Below are positions 1-11,696 of a DNA stretch of 64,000 nucleotides, in pieces. The notes beneath the pieces were generated by a model that was not told the origin of the DNA, searched no databases, and worked only from the letters and a program-made list of their open reading frames with translations. The DNA is from Saturnia japonica. Taxonomy: Eukaryota > Arthropoda > Insecta > Lepidoptera > Saturniidae. Every line of letters begins with the position of its first letter. Position 1 is the stretch's first letter. The position numbers and the translations under genes are program-made. The DNA lies in the NCBI GenBank assembly GCA_033032175.1, contig CM065314.1, positions 496,001 to 560,000 on the forward strand, read 5' to 3'.

Positions 1-417
1 TAATATTGAAGCTTTCCGCCGCCTAAGCCTAATTAGTAATTACGTAATACTTGAAAGCCCTCTTTAAGCTGGTCATATTGCCTAGTAAGTTTAAAAATAA
101 TTAACTTAGATTGATGCAAAAAATAGAAGGTAGTTAAACCAATACAAGGTAAATTATTAAAATAATTTGATTTACATAAACAATTTGTCCTGTAAAGTGT
201 TCCATTTACATGTTATAACAGAGTTAAGGAAAATAGGTTTCGTAACCGTTTCGATGTGAAACCCCATATATATTGTAGGTAGAGGTGGTAGTCCCTTTTC
301 AAACATTAGGTAATATGGGTTTTAGTTGAGTTTCAACATGTGATTCCAATTTTTATTCCGTTACAGGCTGCTCCCCACAGTCTCGTCCACTTTAAAGTAA
401 AAAAAAAAAACAAAAAA
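1..417. other. AT-rich sequence, nothing recognised
   Basis: No ORF of coding character and no repeat that I could match elsewhere in the window. An A-rich tract at about 400-430 marks the boundary with the LINE tail that follows. Confidence 0.5.
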
Positions 418-1010
418 TCAAAAAAAAACTTTATTCAGTTGAGGCTCTAAGAAGGCACTTATCAAAAAGAATACAATACTACGTATGAGCATTTATGCAC
501 GTGAAACCGGTAAGAAACACGATCGGTGTATAAATTAGTTTTTTGGGTCATTCAAATAGCAACCCATGTCTTGAATTCATTGTAATATTTTCAAGGGTAT
601 TTGGTCCCAATAAATTGTACACAAGATTAAAAATAATGTGACATGACAATGTCTAAAAGAAATAAATAATAACAAAAAAAGGTTTCACATAATGCTTAAA
701 AAATCGGTCTTATATTTTTTTTCCATCTGTACAAAAGTGTTAATTTAAAACAATAATAATAATTTAGTGGATGCACAGAGAGGGTGTCACTTCCTGACAT
801 CACTATCATTCACATAATCCTCCCTATATTAACATTTTGACAGTAAAACCTGCTTGATATGGTCCTTGAACTTGTTGTCCGATAAATCAGTAATGTGCTT
901 CGGGATCTTGTTATTATAAAAGCTGACACTGTCAGATACAAAACATTTATTCGCCCTAGTAAGTGTAATACACGTGTGTACACGGTACGACTAATTTATT
1001 TCTATTTCTA
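418..1010 (-). mobile_element. 3' end of a non-LTR retrotransposon (LINE family C)
   Basis: Read on the minus strand, 950-830 encodes a LINE-type C-terminus containing the stretch FYNNKIPKHITDLSDNKFK followed by DHIKQVLLSK and a stop. A 3' UTR follows, with the words gatcgtgtttcttaccgg and ctgaataaag, then an A-rich end near 418. Two other copies in the window share the same 3' region, at 22150-22388 and 28203-28560, both on the plus strand. The minus-strand peptide resembles the tail of insect CR1/L2/Jockey-type reverse transcriptases; the exact clade is my inference. The element is 5'-truncated, as expected for a dead LINE copy. Confidence 0.7.
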
Positions 1011-1540
1011 GTATTAACATTGTGCTGATCTTTGACAAAATCCAGCTTGACTAAGTTTTTACATTAAGTTATCAAGGATTGGTAGGGTAAAGTTAATATA
1101 CTGTTTTTCTGGAATTTGTTCATTAGTGATTCGCGAGGTCACAGGTTGTAGATTGCACGAATTGCGAGCTTTTGTAGCTCAGTTGCTGAAACTACAGTAA
1201 AATACAGTGAATGTGTTCTTACTATACGCTTATCTCAGTAATAGTTAGACAGATAATGGAAAACTTCTTACCAACGAGCTACAATTGTATAATAAAATTT
1301 CCTTTTAAGTCCCTTTTTGTAGCTTGTACAATTGCAAATTTCCGGCCGCGGCGCGGCGGCGTGGTGTTTACCGCCAAGGTTGCCAGATGTAATGAGTTGC
1401 GCGGAGTATCCCGATTTTTACTTCATTATATTATTTATTTATGTGGAGTGTGGAGAAGTCCTAAATGACCCGTAATTGAGAAGATTTAATAAAAAATAAA
1501 ACTAAGATGGCAAACATACATACAGCCCGCCTGATGCTAA
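1011..1540. other. Unassigned, with a short GC-rich patch
   Basis: No gene recognised. A GC-rich patch at about 1342-1410 stands out from the AT-rich surroundings. It lies inside an 85-codon ORF (1211-1468) with no recognisable domain. It could be an old repeat or a regulatory patch. Confidence 0.3.
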
Positions 1541-1543
1541 AAA

Positions 1544-1591
1544 GGTTAAAAAGGTACCGAAAGGATTTTGCTTCACGTATTAATATATAGA
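1544..1591 (-). mobile_element. 5'-terminal fragment of Helitron-like family D
   Basis: On the minus strand this begins TCTATATATTAATACGTGAAG preceded by A, the same 5' terminus as the copy at 26060-26210 and similar to those at 4145 and 36764. Only about 50 bp remain. It abuts a scrap (about 1519-1543) of the family B LINE tail ending and the RTE fragment at 1600-1860. Confidence 0.6.
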
Positions 1592-1599
1592 TAAAGAAA

Positions 1600-1860
1600 A
1601 CCAGAATAGCGTCGGACGGGATATATGACAAGAGACAGTGAGATAAAATGGATAACAATTATATCAGAATGGTACCCATGGGAAGGTAAAAGGAGAAGAG
1701 ATAGACAAGTTAAAAGATGGATAGATAACATAACGAAAACTGGAGTTACAATATGGTCGAGAAATGCAAAAGACAAGATAGTATGGAAACAACTGGAAGA
1801 TGCCCATGTGTCACGGGACACGCTGACCACTAACAACGGGATACCAATGCGTCTTTAATC
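1600..1860 (+). pseudogene. RTE-type LINE, C-terminal reverse-transcriptase fragment
   Basis: An open frame from 1625 to 1858 (77 codons) carries KWITIISEWYPWEGKRRRDR, QVKRWIDNITKTG and WSRNAKDKIVWKQLEDAHV. This matches the conserved carboxy-terminal tail of insect RTE-clade endonuclease/reverse-transcriptase polyproteins (pattern EWYPRxGKRxRGRQxxRW...TWxRxAxDRxxWKxLEEAYV). The catalytic RT core and the endonuclease are absent, so this is a 5'-truncated dead copy. The family assignment rests on recalled family patterns; a translated search would settle it. A second, better preserved RTE tail of a different subfamily is at 24404-24832. Confidence 0.75.
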
Positions 1861-2004
1861 TCTGTTGTGATTAAGTCAGTGTTATCCTTATTAAGTAAAT
1901 TATAGTTTGTATATAAGTATCTACTATCAGCAATCAAGGCTTAAAGAAAAGTAAAGTACAGTGGAGTAGGATCAACAGACAGTTACTTTAGTCATACCAT
2001 TATA

Positions 2005-2250
2005 CCATAACGCCTGTATCCCCGAAGCATTGGGCAGAGGTGTACTAATGTACACCCACAATTCGCCGTGTATGTTCTTTAGGTCCCATGTAATAGGGAG
2101 CGAGCCTATTGCCATTAATCGGTCACAAAGCCAAACGAGCTGCTATTGAAAATTTCATAGAAAAACCCAATAACACTTTGCTCGACCTGGGGATCGAACC
2201 CAGGAACTCGATCATAGCAGTCGCGCTTATGACCACTAGGTTAAGGAGGC
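2005..2250 (-). mobile_element. tRNA-derived SINE, family A, copy 1
   Basis: Read on the minus strand, the element starts with a tRNA-like head: an A-box-like segment (aacctagtggtcataagcg) and a B box (gggttcgatcccc). A body containing atttcatagaaaaacccaat (plus-strand text) follows, ending in a tail that reads cgcctgtatccccgaag on the plus strand. Other copies are at 10800-13676 (split), 15853-16113, 29292-29569 and 59434-59688. The head would supply an internal RNA polymerase III promoter. No clear target-site duplication is visible around this copy. Confidence 0.85.
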
Positions 2251-2419
2251 GGTTTAGTTATATTGTCCTATAGCCTACCACGGCGAAGGCCACAAGGTGG
2301 CTTGGTATAGTATAGATGATTTCGAAGCGCGACGCACAAAAACTAGTGATGATGACAGTTCGTTTGATATGGGTGTGTATATATTTTTTATACAATACTG
2401 GTATGTGCTTGACCTCAAT

Positions 2420-2825
2420 CTTACCTGATGATAAGTAAAGATGAGGCCGACGATGTATCGCCTTTACCTATTAAATGCCTATTCACTCTTCGCTTGAAGA
2501 CTCCCAAGTTATATGTGTATGGGAAAACAGACGACGGGAGTGAATTTCAATCCTTTGTCGTTCGCTTAATGAACGACGAAGTATAACGCTTTGTGCGAAT
2601 CAGGGAAATTTCTACGACATAAGGGTGGAAACCCTCACGGCGTCTAGTTGTCCTATGGTGCAACGGATTGGACGGAATTAAATCGTGCAATTCCTGTGCA
2701 CACTCTCCAAAGTGCAACCTGTTAAACACTGAGAGGCAAGGTACCTTACGTCGATGCTCTAGATTGAACATTTTTGCCATAATCAGTGCTTCATCGCCAA
2801 CAAGCATTCAGACCATCTGATTTAA
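2420..2825 (-). pseudogene. CR1/Zenon-like LINE reverse transcriptase C-terminus
   Basis: The minus-strand frame 2807-2547 contains LVGDEALI, LEHRRKVPCLSVFNRLHFGE, CAQELHDLIP and HHRTTRRREGFHPYVVEI. These are hallmarks of the region after the RT domain in insect CR1/Jockey-type LINEs. After a stop and frame change the similarity continues as YNLGVFKRRVNRHLIGK at about 2495-2445, which is the usual ending of these ORFs. The element is therefore frameshifted, has stop codons and lacks the RT core. Sequence at 2826-3130 may be more of it, but I cannot align it with confidence. Confidence 0.8.
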
Positions 2826-3375
2826 GTAGTCTGTGCAGTATCTATTTATAAGAAACCTCAAACGAACAGAAGTCCTGAAGTCATAATATGTTGCCTACCT
2901 CTGAGGACTGTGTTGGAATGGCTCGTGTGCTGGTATCTGTTGCCAACCACATTCTTCGGGCTCTTCAACAGCTTGATGTCTGTTGCTTTGCAGTAGAAAT
3001 AGGTATGCCGTGGATGCTTCCAGTCAAACTTTGTAAAGTTTCTACAAATCTTTAAACGGTCAGCAAATGTGTTATTACGTTCCAGTACAGTGGAAGTGGC
3101 TCACCACCTCTTGTTCGCTATTTTTTTATAATATTTGTCTCGTACGGATATTACCTGAAGATTAAGTTTGCTTAAGGGTCTCAAAATGACATTTAATAAC
3201 CCTTAAAATAAAATTTTACGCGCAAACATCATGCCATTCTGCTTGATCTGCTTGATGATAGGGCAATTGGTAATACCACCTTTGCTAACCATCACACTCA
3301 AGTTAAAAATCAATCACCAAACACATCTATAGGTATCTTCAGGGCCAACCCTCTTCTAGATAGGTAAGAGCATTG
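2826..3375. other. Unassigned, possible decayed LINE sequence
   Basis: No clear ORF. It lies upstream (minus sense) of the CR1-like fragment and may be its decayed continuation, but I see no conserved motif that proves this. Confidence 0.3.
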
Positions 3376-3632
3376 GAGAAATTTCTTTGGAGATTTTTCT
3401 CTACTCGGGGGAGCCGGACTGGTGGAATTCCTCCACGTTACAGAAGATCATAGCCAAATAACCTTCTATTTTGTTCCTGCGGTGTGTAGGGTTTCCAGTG
3501 CTCTTTGGGGTAGAGAGTTGCAGGTTCGGTAACGCGCTAGTGATATCTATGGTTTTACAAGCGCCTATAGGCTACGGAAGCCATTTATCATGAGGCGGGC
3601 CGTAAGCTTGATTGCCACCTTTCTAGTTTAAA
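3376..3632 (+). repeat. Dispersed retroelement tail, family B, copy 1
   Basis: It shares a block with copies at 7399-7880, 20831-21300, 24922-25100, 44628-44733 and (inverted) 22392-22620. Diagnostic words are cggactggtggaattcctcc, gccaaataacct, ggtaacgcgctagtgat and, near the end, a version of accatcaggcgggccgtatg followed by cttgtttgccacct. It ends close to a gtataaaa-type tail in the better copies. This is a very common lepidopteran motif, probably the 3' UTR of a CR1-like LINE or a SINE derived from one; the assignment is inference. Confidence 0.75.
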
Positions 3633-4144
3633 AAGACTGAGATACCATTGGATGGGATCGTGCTCAAACTAAAACAATAAAGGTAAAAGATTTTCAAAAG
3701 TAAACATTCTGAGCCTAGCAACACTAGTATAACTAAACGGTCATATCATGGCTACAAAACGATCTTTATTTCAGATGAACCTGAAAAGAACTGAAAGCAG
3801 AATTCCCCTGCAACATAATGTTTACATTCTGAGTGACCTGACGAAATCCTTTTGAATATGTCCTCAATTGTTTGAATGGTAAGTATGAAGTTAAACCCAT
3901 TACGCATTACTGACACGTATTGTGCATTACGATTACATCTGGTTGGAAGAACAAGGCCTTAGCAAGTGTTCGAGCGACCCGTCGCGGTGTTCCGATGAGT
4001 TATATGCTTGTTTGGCAGCGCTTAATCTAACATCTAGAAGGTTTCTGTTTTAAATGTAAACATGTTAAGTTACGATTTGGATAAGCGTGACAATTTTCTG
4101 TTTAATGATATTATAAATATTTTAATAGTAGCTGTACTCTGGTA
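3633..4144. other. No feature recognised
   Basis: Unremarkable AT-rich DNA between the family B tail and the family D element. No ORF worth calling. Confidence 0.4.
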
Positions 4145-4492
4145 TCCATATATTAATACGTGAAGCAAACGCATTCGGTACCTTTTAAGCGTATTGAGTG
4201 CTTGGAAGACTGTGAGATTTGGCATGGTTAAAGTTTATATGGAAAAGGAGTGCAGAAACTTAAAATTTATCTATAAAATCTATTAAATAAAATAAATTAT
4301 TACTGCGAATTCGAACCCGTCCAGTGCCATTAAACTTAGACCCCCCAAAATGTTGACATTGTCACTGAACGAAAAGTAACAGCAAGTGATGTAGATATTA
4401 CTCATTGTTTATGAATACTGTAAATGTCAAAGAGAAAATAGTCTATGATCAAAAAGACGCTGGTCGAATTTCGAGCTTAGGATGATCGCTAG
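4145..4492 (+). mobile_element. Helitron-like element, family D, copy 1
   Basis: 348 bp, non-coding. It starts TCCATATATTAATACGTG after an A and ends GATGATCGCTAG followed by T, which fits the Helitron rule (5' TC, 3' CTRR, inserted between A and T). The 3' end carries a small inverted repeat, tcgaatttcga, and a gatcg palindrome just before CTAG. Internal landmarks are ggtaccttttaagcgtatt, gactgtgagatttggcatgg, accccccaaaatgttgacatt and aaagacgctggtcgaatttc. Related copies are at 14802-15091, 23528-23792, 25335-26210, 36764-37125 and 1544-1591. It encodes no protein, so any mobility must have been supplied in trans. Confidence 0.75.
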
Positions 4493-5764
4493 TTAAATCT
4501 ATCCGAGCATCTCTTGACTGCACCGTTGCACCGCGCCGAGCCGCTACTCTAAACTCAGACGTTCATTAATTTAGCTCTAATGAATATTTAACTAACTACC
4601 ATTAAATATCTTAATGACAGGTTACTCCCAGAGTCAAAGTATAATCCTTCATTAGTTAATGACAACTGTGAGTACGCATTAAGCGATGTCGGTTAAAACA
4701 GCGTTATCGACGAGTTGATAAGTTAGATGTCGCCTAAAAATAAATACGTAATCAATTTTTGTAACATTAACATGTTTTTCTTAAATTAAATCTTTATTTT
4801 TTAAAATCTATAATTGTATTTCCCATCCTTTATTTTACTACAAAATAAATATAAACCTAGTCTTACCTTCCTTCCTTCTATAACCTTTCTTATTAAACAG
4901 GCTATAAAAAGCATATTTTTTTTTCTAATTTGACTAATAGTTCTAGAGATTATGGTCATTGAGTTGTTTAATATAGATCAGTCGGTAAATGGATAAACGT
5001 CTCTTCCTGCTAGCGATTACTGTCAAACAGCAAGATATTCAATAACGCATTAATAATTAGTAACGCCTATGAATCCCAATATTTTATTTTCCTTCACCGT
5101 CAGCCGATGGCATTAAATTATTATCAAATTACTTATAAACAGAAAAATATATATTATATCCTCAACTTTGCTTAATCTCATAGGTTCAACTTATTTCTAA
5201 TATGATATAATTAAATACACGCAATACAATATATCACGTTTGAGTTTAAGATGGTTTAAAATGAATTATAAAGGTAAACAACATATTACTATTATATAGC
5301 AGGCGACGGCATTGAGAAATAAAACCTCTAATTAATTCTAGTTAATGTATAAACTACATATTTGTATCTGTTTAAAGTACCCACAGGAAATAATCGTTCT
5401 TATGAATTCAGGATAGAACTGCTAAAAAGTCTGATCCTTAATAAATTCCTCTTAAATCTCAGAAAATAATCTACCATTAAAACCCCAATACAGTTAAAAG
5501 TATGATTTAAATTACTTTGAGACAAGTTCTATTTTCTTTACATAACAATTGCTATGTTGGTTATGGTCGAAAAATAGAAAATCAAATTATAATCCCGCAC
5601 TGTGGCTAATTTTTCGGACAACTATTAAATGTGTCAAGGCGAATAATGCTTGCGATAATTTGTTAGGTCACTAAATTAGGTACAAAGATTATGCCGGCTT
5701 GCATATTTAATAAATTTTTGTAAATCTCTATCAAGAGCCAGTCATGTTTTTTTTTGTTTTTTAA
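4493..5764. other. AT-rich, no feature recognised
   Basis: Long AT-rich stretch without ORFs, tRNA-like segments or repeats that I could match in the window. Confidence 0.45.
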
Positions 5765-5935
5765 AGGTTGAGCATTTCGCCAAAATCTCACCTGATCTCA
5801 AGTGACGATTCTGCCCAAAATGGTGTCACTCTAAGCCTAGTGAGAGTACTGGCTCTCGAGTACATCTTCCGGAATTCAGCTATAGGTGCTTTGAGACAGC
5901 TTGATCTTTGAGGGTGTTAGAAAATCCCAACTATC
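5765..5935 (-). repeat. tRNA-headed SINE family E, body fragment
   Basis: Shares aatctcacctgatctcaagtgac and tcttccggaattcagctat (plus-strand text) with the better copy at 25105-25318, in the same orientation. The copy at 43312-43452 is inverted. The tRNA-like head is missing here. Confidence 0.55.
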
Positions 5936-7398
5936 ATGCAAAAGCAGACTTAACCTTTTTCGTATACATTTCGGATATATTCGATTGACACGAAAATATT
6001 AGTAAAAGTCATTCTATATTTAGTAATGTACTAATGTTTGTTTCCTTGAAATGGTCGAATGAGGAATCGGTGTACGTCTAGATATGGTTTACAAAAAATC
6101 TTTCACTCAGTAGAGACATTTAAAGGCTGAAGTAATAACAAAAAAAAACAAAGGTGTATCAAGTGACAGTATGTCACCTTAAACGATGTTAACTGGTACA
6201 ACTGGACCTTGAGTAGGGTTTTTGCCCTGACGCGGACGTTTGTATTATAAAGTCATGGCATGGACTAACGACTTAGGTTCACGGACGTCTAAACCAGAAG
6301 TCTTGTTATGTTTACCATCGTAGGCGACCGACTGCTGACATTTTGGGATGACACGAACGTTTATGAAAAGAAGCTGAAAGAGAAGTGAATCTCCAAAAGT
6401 CTACATTTCCAATAACTTGCGCAATATTTGGAACTGGTATAAGGTTAAGGGTTAAGTTCTCATTATTGCATCACGTTGAGCAACAGTGTGGTCGAAGAAG
6501 GCAACCCGTTAAGCATAGAATAACGACTGAATACTGAATGAACATTTGAATATATGTGGTTTAAGCTACAGAGCCCTTGGAAATGATAATCGTTTCAAAA
6601 ATTTTAATTAAAGCGTCATATATCAATTCTACAGTATTATTCATGTTTAAAACATGTAAGACAATTCATCAGTCAAAGTCTAGCCAAGGACAAGAACCTA
6701 TTACGAGGAAATGAACAGAGACAGCGCCGGCGATCTTCGTGATTGTTCCAAGGTCTCTCTCAGGGAAATCCCGCTGCGCTGCACCTGTACACTCATCAAA
6801 ACTGTTCGAAATATTTTTACCGTGAGAGAAAAACCGTGTTTTCTATTTTACATTTTTCTGATACAATACGTCAATAAAAAATATGTTTTATATTGATGTA
6901 ATAAGGTTCTAATTTGTTTTATGTAAGATTGCGTTTACGATCATTCACAAATGTGTATTACGGTTTCTTTTTTACTTTTTGTCATAATACATAAGATATA
7001 ATGGAGATAATTATTACAGAATCTTATACTGAAATTGAAATACCTATGTGATAATAGATGTGGAAGCTAAATATTATACACATCGGAAGAATAATTTTCC
7101 TATAGGCTCTTGAATCTGATCTCTGGAGTTTTCAACCTTACGAATAGCCTCAGGAAGCTTAGCATTCCCTTAGCAGACATTCTAAGATTCGCCCGGATGG
7201 GTCAATTTAGAGATCTCTCACCAAACCTACCTATGAATGTTTTCTGGCATCTGTATATGAATGCCTGTTGGTAAACCGTATTGCCATCTTCGATAACATT
7301 GCATCGTCTCTAATTAACATTAGATTTATTAAATAAACTAAAGCTATAACAATAAAAATAACAATAAACGTAGACAGCTAATAAAAAATTAACAAAAA
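5936..7398. other. No feature recognised
   Basis: No gene or matched repeat. A slightly GC-richer piece at 6700-6800 lies in a 61-codon ORF (6711-6896) with no recognisable domain, which I do not call as a gene. Confidence 0.4.
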
Positions 7399-7880
7399 AA
7401 AAACTGCGTGGCAGAGTCTGGCATTTTATGACGTCATTCTTTTAGGTAAAACTAGTTTTACTAAATCAAATATATTCTTTCAATTTTAAGTAATAATATA
7501 ACGCATAACATCAATATTATTTCCCAAGTCTTTAAAACAAATAACATTTTATTATTTCCGTATTTTTGTTTGTTTTGTACCTGTCCTATGGCGTTTGAAA
7601 CGAATCTATGAAGAGATGTAGGAGACAAAGAAATTTCATTGGGGATTTCTCTCTACTCGAGGCTGTCCGACTTGTGGAATACTTCCACCTTACAGACAAT
7701 CTTGTGTGGTGTTCCTGTGGTGAGTAGGGTTCCTAGAGTTCCTTGGGGTAGGGAGGTCCAAGGTCGGCAACGCGGTAGTGATACCTATGGTATTATAAGC
7801 ATTCTTAGGCTACGGTAGTCGCTTACCATCAGGTGGGCCGTATGCTTGTTTACCTCTTTAGTTGTATAAGAAATGTATAT
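7399..7880 (+). repeat. Dispersed retroelement, family B, long copy 2
   Basis: This copy and 20831-21300 run parallel for about 470 bp. They start at aactgcgtggcagagtctgg and continue through atgacgtcat and ttactaaatcaaat into the shared family B tail ending gtgggccgtatgcttgttta. The two long copies define the family beyond its tail. No coding capacity is visible. Confidence 0.75.
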
Positions 7881-10065
7881 TTCATTCCGCTTCGCTAGCT
7901 ACCGCTCTTAGGTTAAAAAGATGTTGCAAGCAACAATATGTGTGCCCCGGTAGCCGATTGGATAAGCTTAGTGTGTAGGGTTTTGGCCAGAGCATCAATT
8001 AATATTATTTATATTTTTTGACAGTAATGCAGAGTTTAAATGAAAAACGATTGATAATATTTAGAATTTGATTAATATATGTGTTTAATACACACATTCA
8101 CACCAGAAGCACTACATATTTCTTTATGAATTAAGTGTTGGTAACTTATAATATAAGAATTTACTATGCAATTCAATTATGTTGGCTCAGCAGGTAAATA
8201 TCTTTTTCTCAAGTGATGGGCAGTCTATCTCAATGTGTATGAGATATGACCATATTGATATAGTGATAATGATGATGAATATGTATGATTATAGTGTATA
8301 TATGTGTATATATAATTATACATGCAGTATATAGCTGGGAGATGTATATATTATAGCATGAAGTTACGATTATTTAGTTTAATTAAATAAATTTGTTGTT
8401 GTGTTAGTTCGTTCGTGAGGTTTTACATGACCTATTCAACCCGATGCAACACTTCATTTGTATCAATTTGTTTGTTTTATTTTTTATTTATACATTTGTG
8501 TGTGTCATGTGGTGTTATTGTCGAATAAATGTTTTTTCTTTCTTTCTCTCTTTACTTAGATAGTTGATATCACGTAAGTAACGAAAGACGTTAATTCTGT
8601 AAAACCCTTCACATTAGGCATCAATTTAAAGCGTATGCTTACCTCTAAACGTGATAGCGTGACGATAATTCATGATAAGGTGAAGACAAATATTTCGCAG
8701 GTCTGACCCTAAAGATTCCAACCGGTTCTACAAAAGCACCATCTTTAGTCAATAAAGCAAAAAAAGACAGATGCACAGAATACAGAAATAAAAGCTTTCG
8801 GTCCGTTTATTTTTGTTTGGTTTATTATGAAATTTGTAATATTGCAAAGTTTATGAAGTTTGCTATAGACATAGAGCTAGCCTCTTTTGTAAATAATCCG
8901 ATACTGTGTCTCGTTTTCGCACCTCGCTTCTACGACTATCTAGAGTAATAACCATGGCGATGATGGCTTACAACAGAACGTCATCTCTCCTCGGTGATAG
9001 CTGTTATTCTATTGAGATCATAAAAATTTATGATTTTTTTTAAAAGAGCCGGGTTCTCTTCCAAATTACCTTTCATGAATTTGAAAACCTAAGAGCTTTT
9101 ACTAGCATTTACCTAGAATCATTTTGTGATAATTTCTGTATTTTATTGCTGAAAATAAACTGTCTATTACAATTATTATTATATTTAAGTTGGGGTTATG
9201 ATGAATATTTTCCCATCATCGGTGTATTTTTCTATCACGTCATTATTAATTGCATATTTAGAGTAAGTTCTCATAGCCCTATGTAAAATGATTAGTTTAG
9301 GTTATTTGAGATCCTTGCATTACAGGAACTTGTAAATAAAAAGTAATATAACGTACGAGCACAAGCAAATCCGGGGAAGCGATGGAGTCCAAATAACTGA
9401 GAGGGCAAAAACCGAATGCATTATGATTTGCAATGTTGGAACCTGTATTTTGCACGACCCTTTTGAAAGAATCTGACAGGCGATTGTGTGCAACTTCTCT
9501 CGGTTGGATTTTGCCATTTAAATGAATAAAGTATTACGGATGTATTTAGTTTCCCTTCTTATGTCTTTCTTTATTTCTAACGTGAGCATTTTCTACGACT
9601 GAATTGCACATAATCGTTTGCCAAAGTTAATATTCTATTTCGGTGGGTAGTTCAATTCGGTATCAATATTATATCAACTTGATATATCCAATATATGTGG
9701 TTAAGTAAAGTTACAATAAAGTTCTGATTACTCTGCTAAAACTTTATGCTAGTTTTTCAACTAACTCAAAGTTCTACGTTTGTGCGCAATAACTTAACTA
9801 TATCACGGAAATTAACATCACATCGCAGATTATAAGCGAAAAAAAATCGGGTGTAAGTGAAATAATACTGAATTTTTATGTAATTTATTCATATGGAATT
9901 TTTGAATTAAAATATTTGGTATATATAGCATGACCAATCGTTCCTTCTAGAAGTCTGTTTGGTTTATTCCTCGCGGTATTTCTTTCAAATGCTGTTGCCA
10001 AAACTACCTAATCTTCCGTACCTACTTTAATTTATTATACAGATGGACACTAATTATTTATATAA
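7881..10065. other. AT-rich, simple-sequence patches only
   Basis: A TA/GT-rich patch lies at about 8280-8340 and a ttcttt pyrimidine run at about 8535-8555. The 65-codon minus-strand ORF at 9320-9517 has no recognisable domain. No gene called. Confidence 0.4.
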
Positions 10066-10298
10066 AATAGCTGTGCCCCACGGATTCACCCGTGTTAATT
10101 TTATACGACAAACATCGTCAACGCACCCGAGTAGGCATGTTTTTATACTTTGTGTAAAACTACCGACATTTTTATGAGCAATAAATATATTTTTCAACTA
10201 TAATGTAGCCTATATGACCCGCTAATACTCTAGCTTTATATTGGTGAAATAATTTTTAAAATCGTCCAATAGGTTTTGAGTTTATCAATTACAAACAA
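10066..10298 (-). repeat. Dispersed element, family J, copy 1
   Basis: It parallels 41572-41785: both carry atagctgt/ctagctgt at the left end, then ccgtgttaattttatacgac, atcgtcaacgcacccg and gtaaaactaccgacattttt. The better preserved copy reads ...CTAG|T at its minus-strand 3' end, like the Helitron-type elements here. Non-coding. Confidence 0.6.
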
Positions 10299-10310
10299 AA
10301 AACCTCTTTA

Positions 10311-10789
10311 TAATATTGTCTATAATATATGTTTATATAAAATTACCTATAAAAATATAATATAGTTATATTATATTATTGAAAGGTTTGATGATTTAAT
10401 ATTAGAAAAATGTAAACGTATTTTTTTTAAATGTATTGGATTTACCGAAATGTTCATACATTTTTAATTTCTGGAAGTAGCTGTGTTAAATTTCATATTG
10501 AAATTTTTGAATCAGGTTTCTGTAAAGATAAGTGAGTTAACGTAATTAAATAAAGGGATGAATATTTAGATACAGTATAAGACTGCTTGTTCCTTTCCAC
10601 TATTAACGTAGACGAAATGATATCTGAACCAGGTATTTTCGTACAGTCTAATAATAATTACTTAGTTAATAATTTAAGAACGGTCGGTGGTCGATACTAA
10701 TGTACAAAATTATAAAATAAGAAAAATTGCATTAGAAATTGCATTCATAAACATAGTACAAAGTTACTAAAGAAAAAAAAAAACATAAC
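10311..10789. other. AT-rich, no feature recognised
   Basis: AT-rich sequence with A-runs just left of the split SINE. No ORF. Confidence 0.4.
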
Positions 10790-11696
10790 TTAAAAACATC
10801 AACCTAGTGGTTATAAGCGCGACTATTACACTCGAGGTCCTGGGGTCGATTCCCAGATCGAGCAAAGTGTTATTGGTTTTTTATATAAAGTTCTCAGTAG
10901 CAGCTCGGAGTTTGGCGAAGATTCTGATTTCAATCGTTGACGTGAACGGACGTGTCCGCTAGCGCTCTCGATCGCTCTCTGAATTTATTTCGCGCTCTGC
11001 TTGAACTTGTTTGCTTTGATCAATGGACCCGGTCCTAGGTCTGCCGGTTAAAAGCACAAAGTTTAAACATTTTTTTCATATCGCGTTTTGTAGTTAAGAC
11101 GGTGTTATTGTTGTATGACGAGTATGTAGTTACTCGTCTCGCGCATGGCGCCGTCTTGCTCGCACATTTCGTGTGGGACTTCGGCGCACACGAAAAAACC
11201 GTATTTTTTTGTAGGAATACAAATGCGCTTTTCTGCGCGACTCTGTTTCTATGACACGCAAACCCACGCTTAGTGGTCGCTTGTCGGATACCTAGCAGTG
11301 TTAACGAAGACAAGCGGGGCATGTCCCGAGCGCTCACTGGTCACCTCCTTCTGAGGTAAACGGTAACTCGGACAGGCCTGGGAATCTTAGCCTTTGCGTT
11401 TTTGCATAGTTAAGCCCCAGGTGTCTCCTACTCAACCCTTCCTATTCTTACCATCCTATCCTCGTGGTTGTTTGGGCGGAGCCGCGGTTTTATCAGTCTG
11501 CATCCTCTGCCACGAGACTGTTAGGGACTCCCCTAGGGAAAACGTTAAATCCTTTTCCTGCGAGTCATTGCACCTCGACCGCAGGTCTCTTTGCTCGAGG
11601 ATCGGATAGCCCGTTAAACTCATTTGGCGTACCCCCCTGCCCTTCAGGCAGGGAGGTTTTATAATTCATTCCCCTGCCCTCCAAACCGCCTCCGCG

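Noticed and set aside
11035..11337. 100-codon minus-strand ORF over the LINE 5' region
   Set aside because: Lies antisense inside the Jockey-type LINE; shadow of GC-rich UTR sequence.
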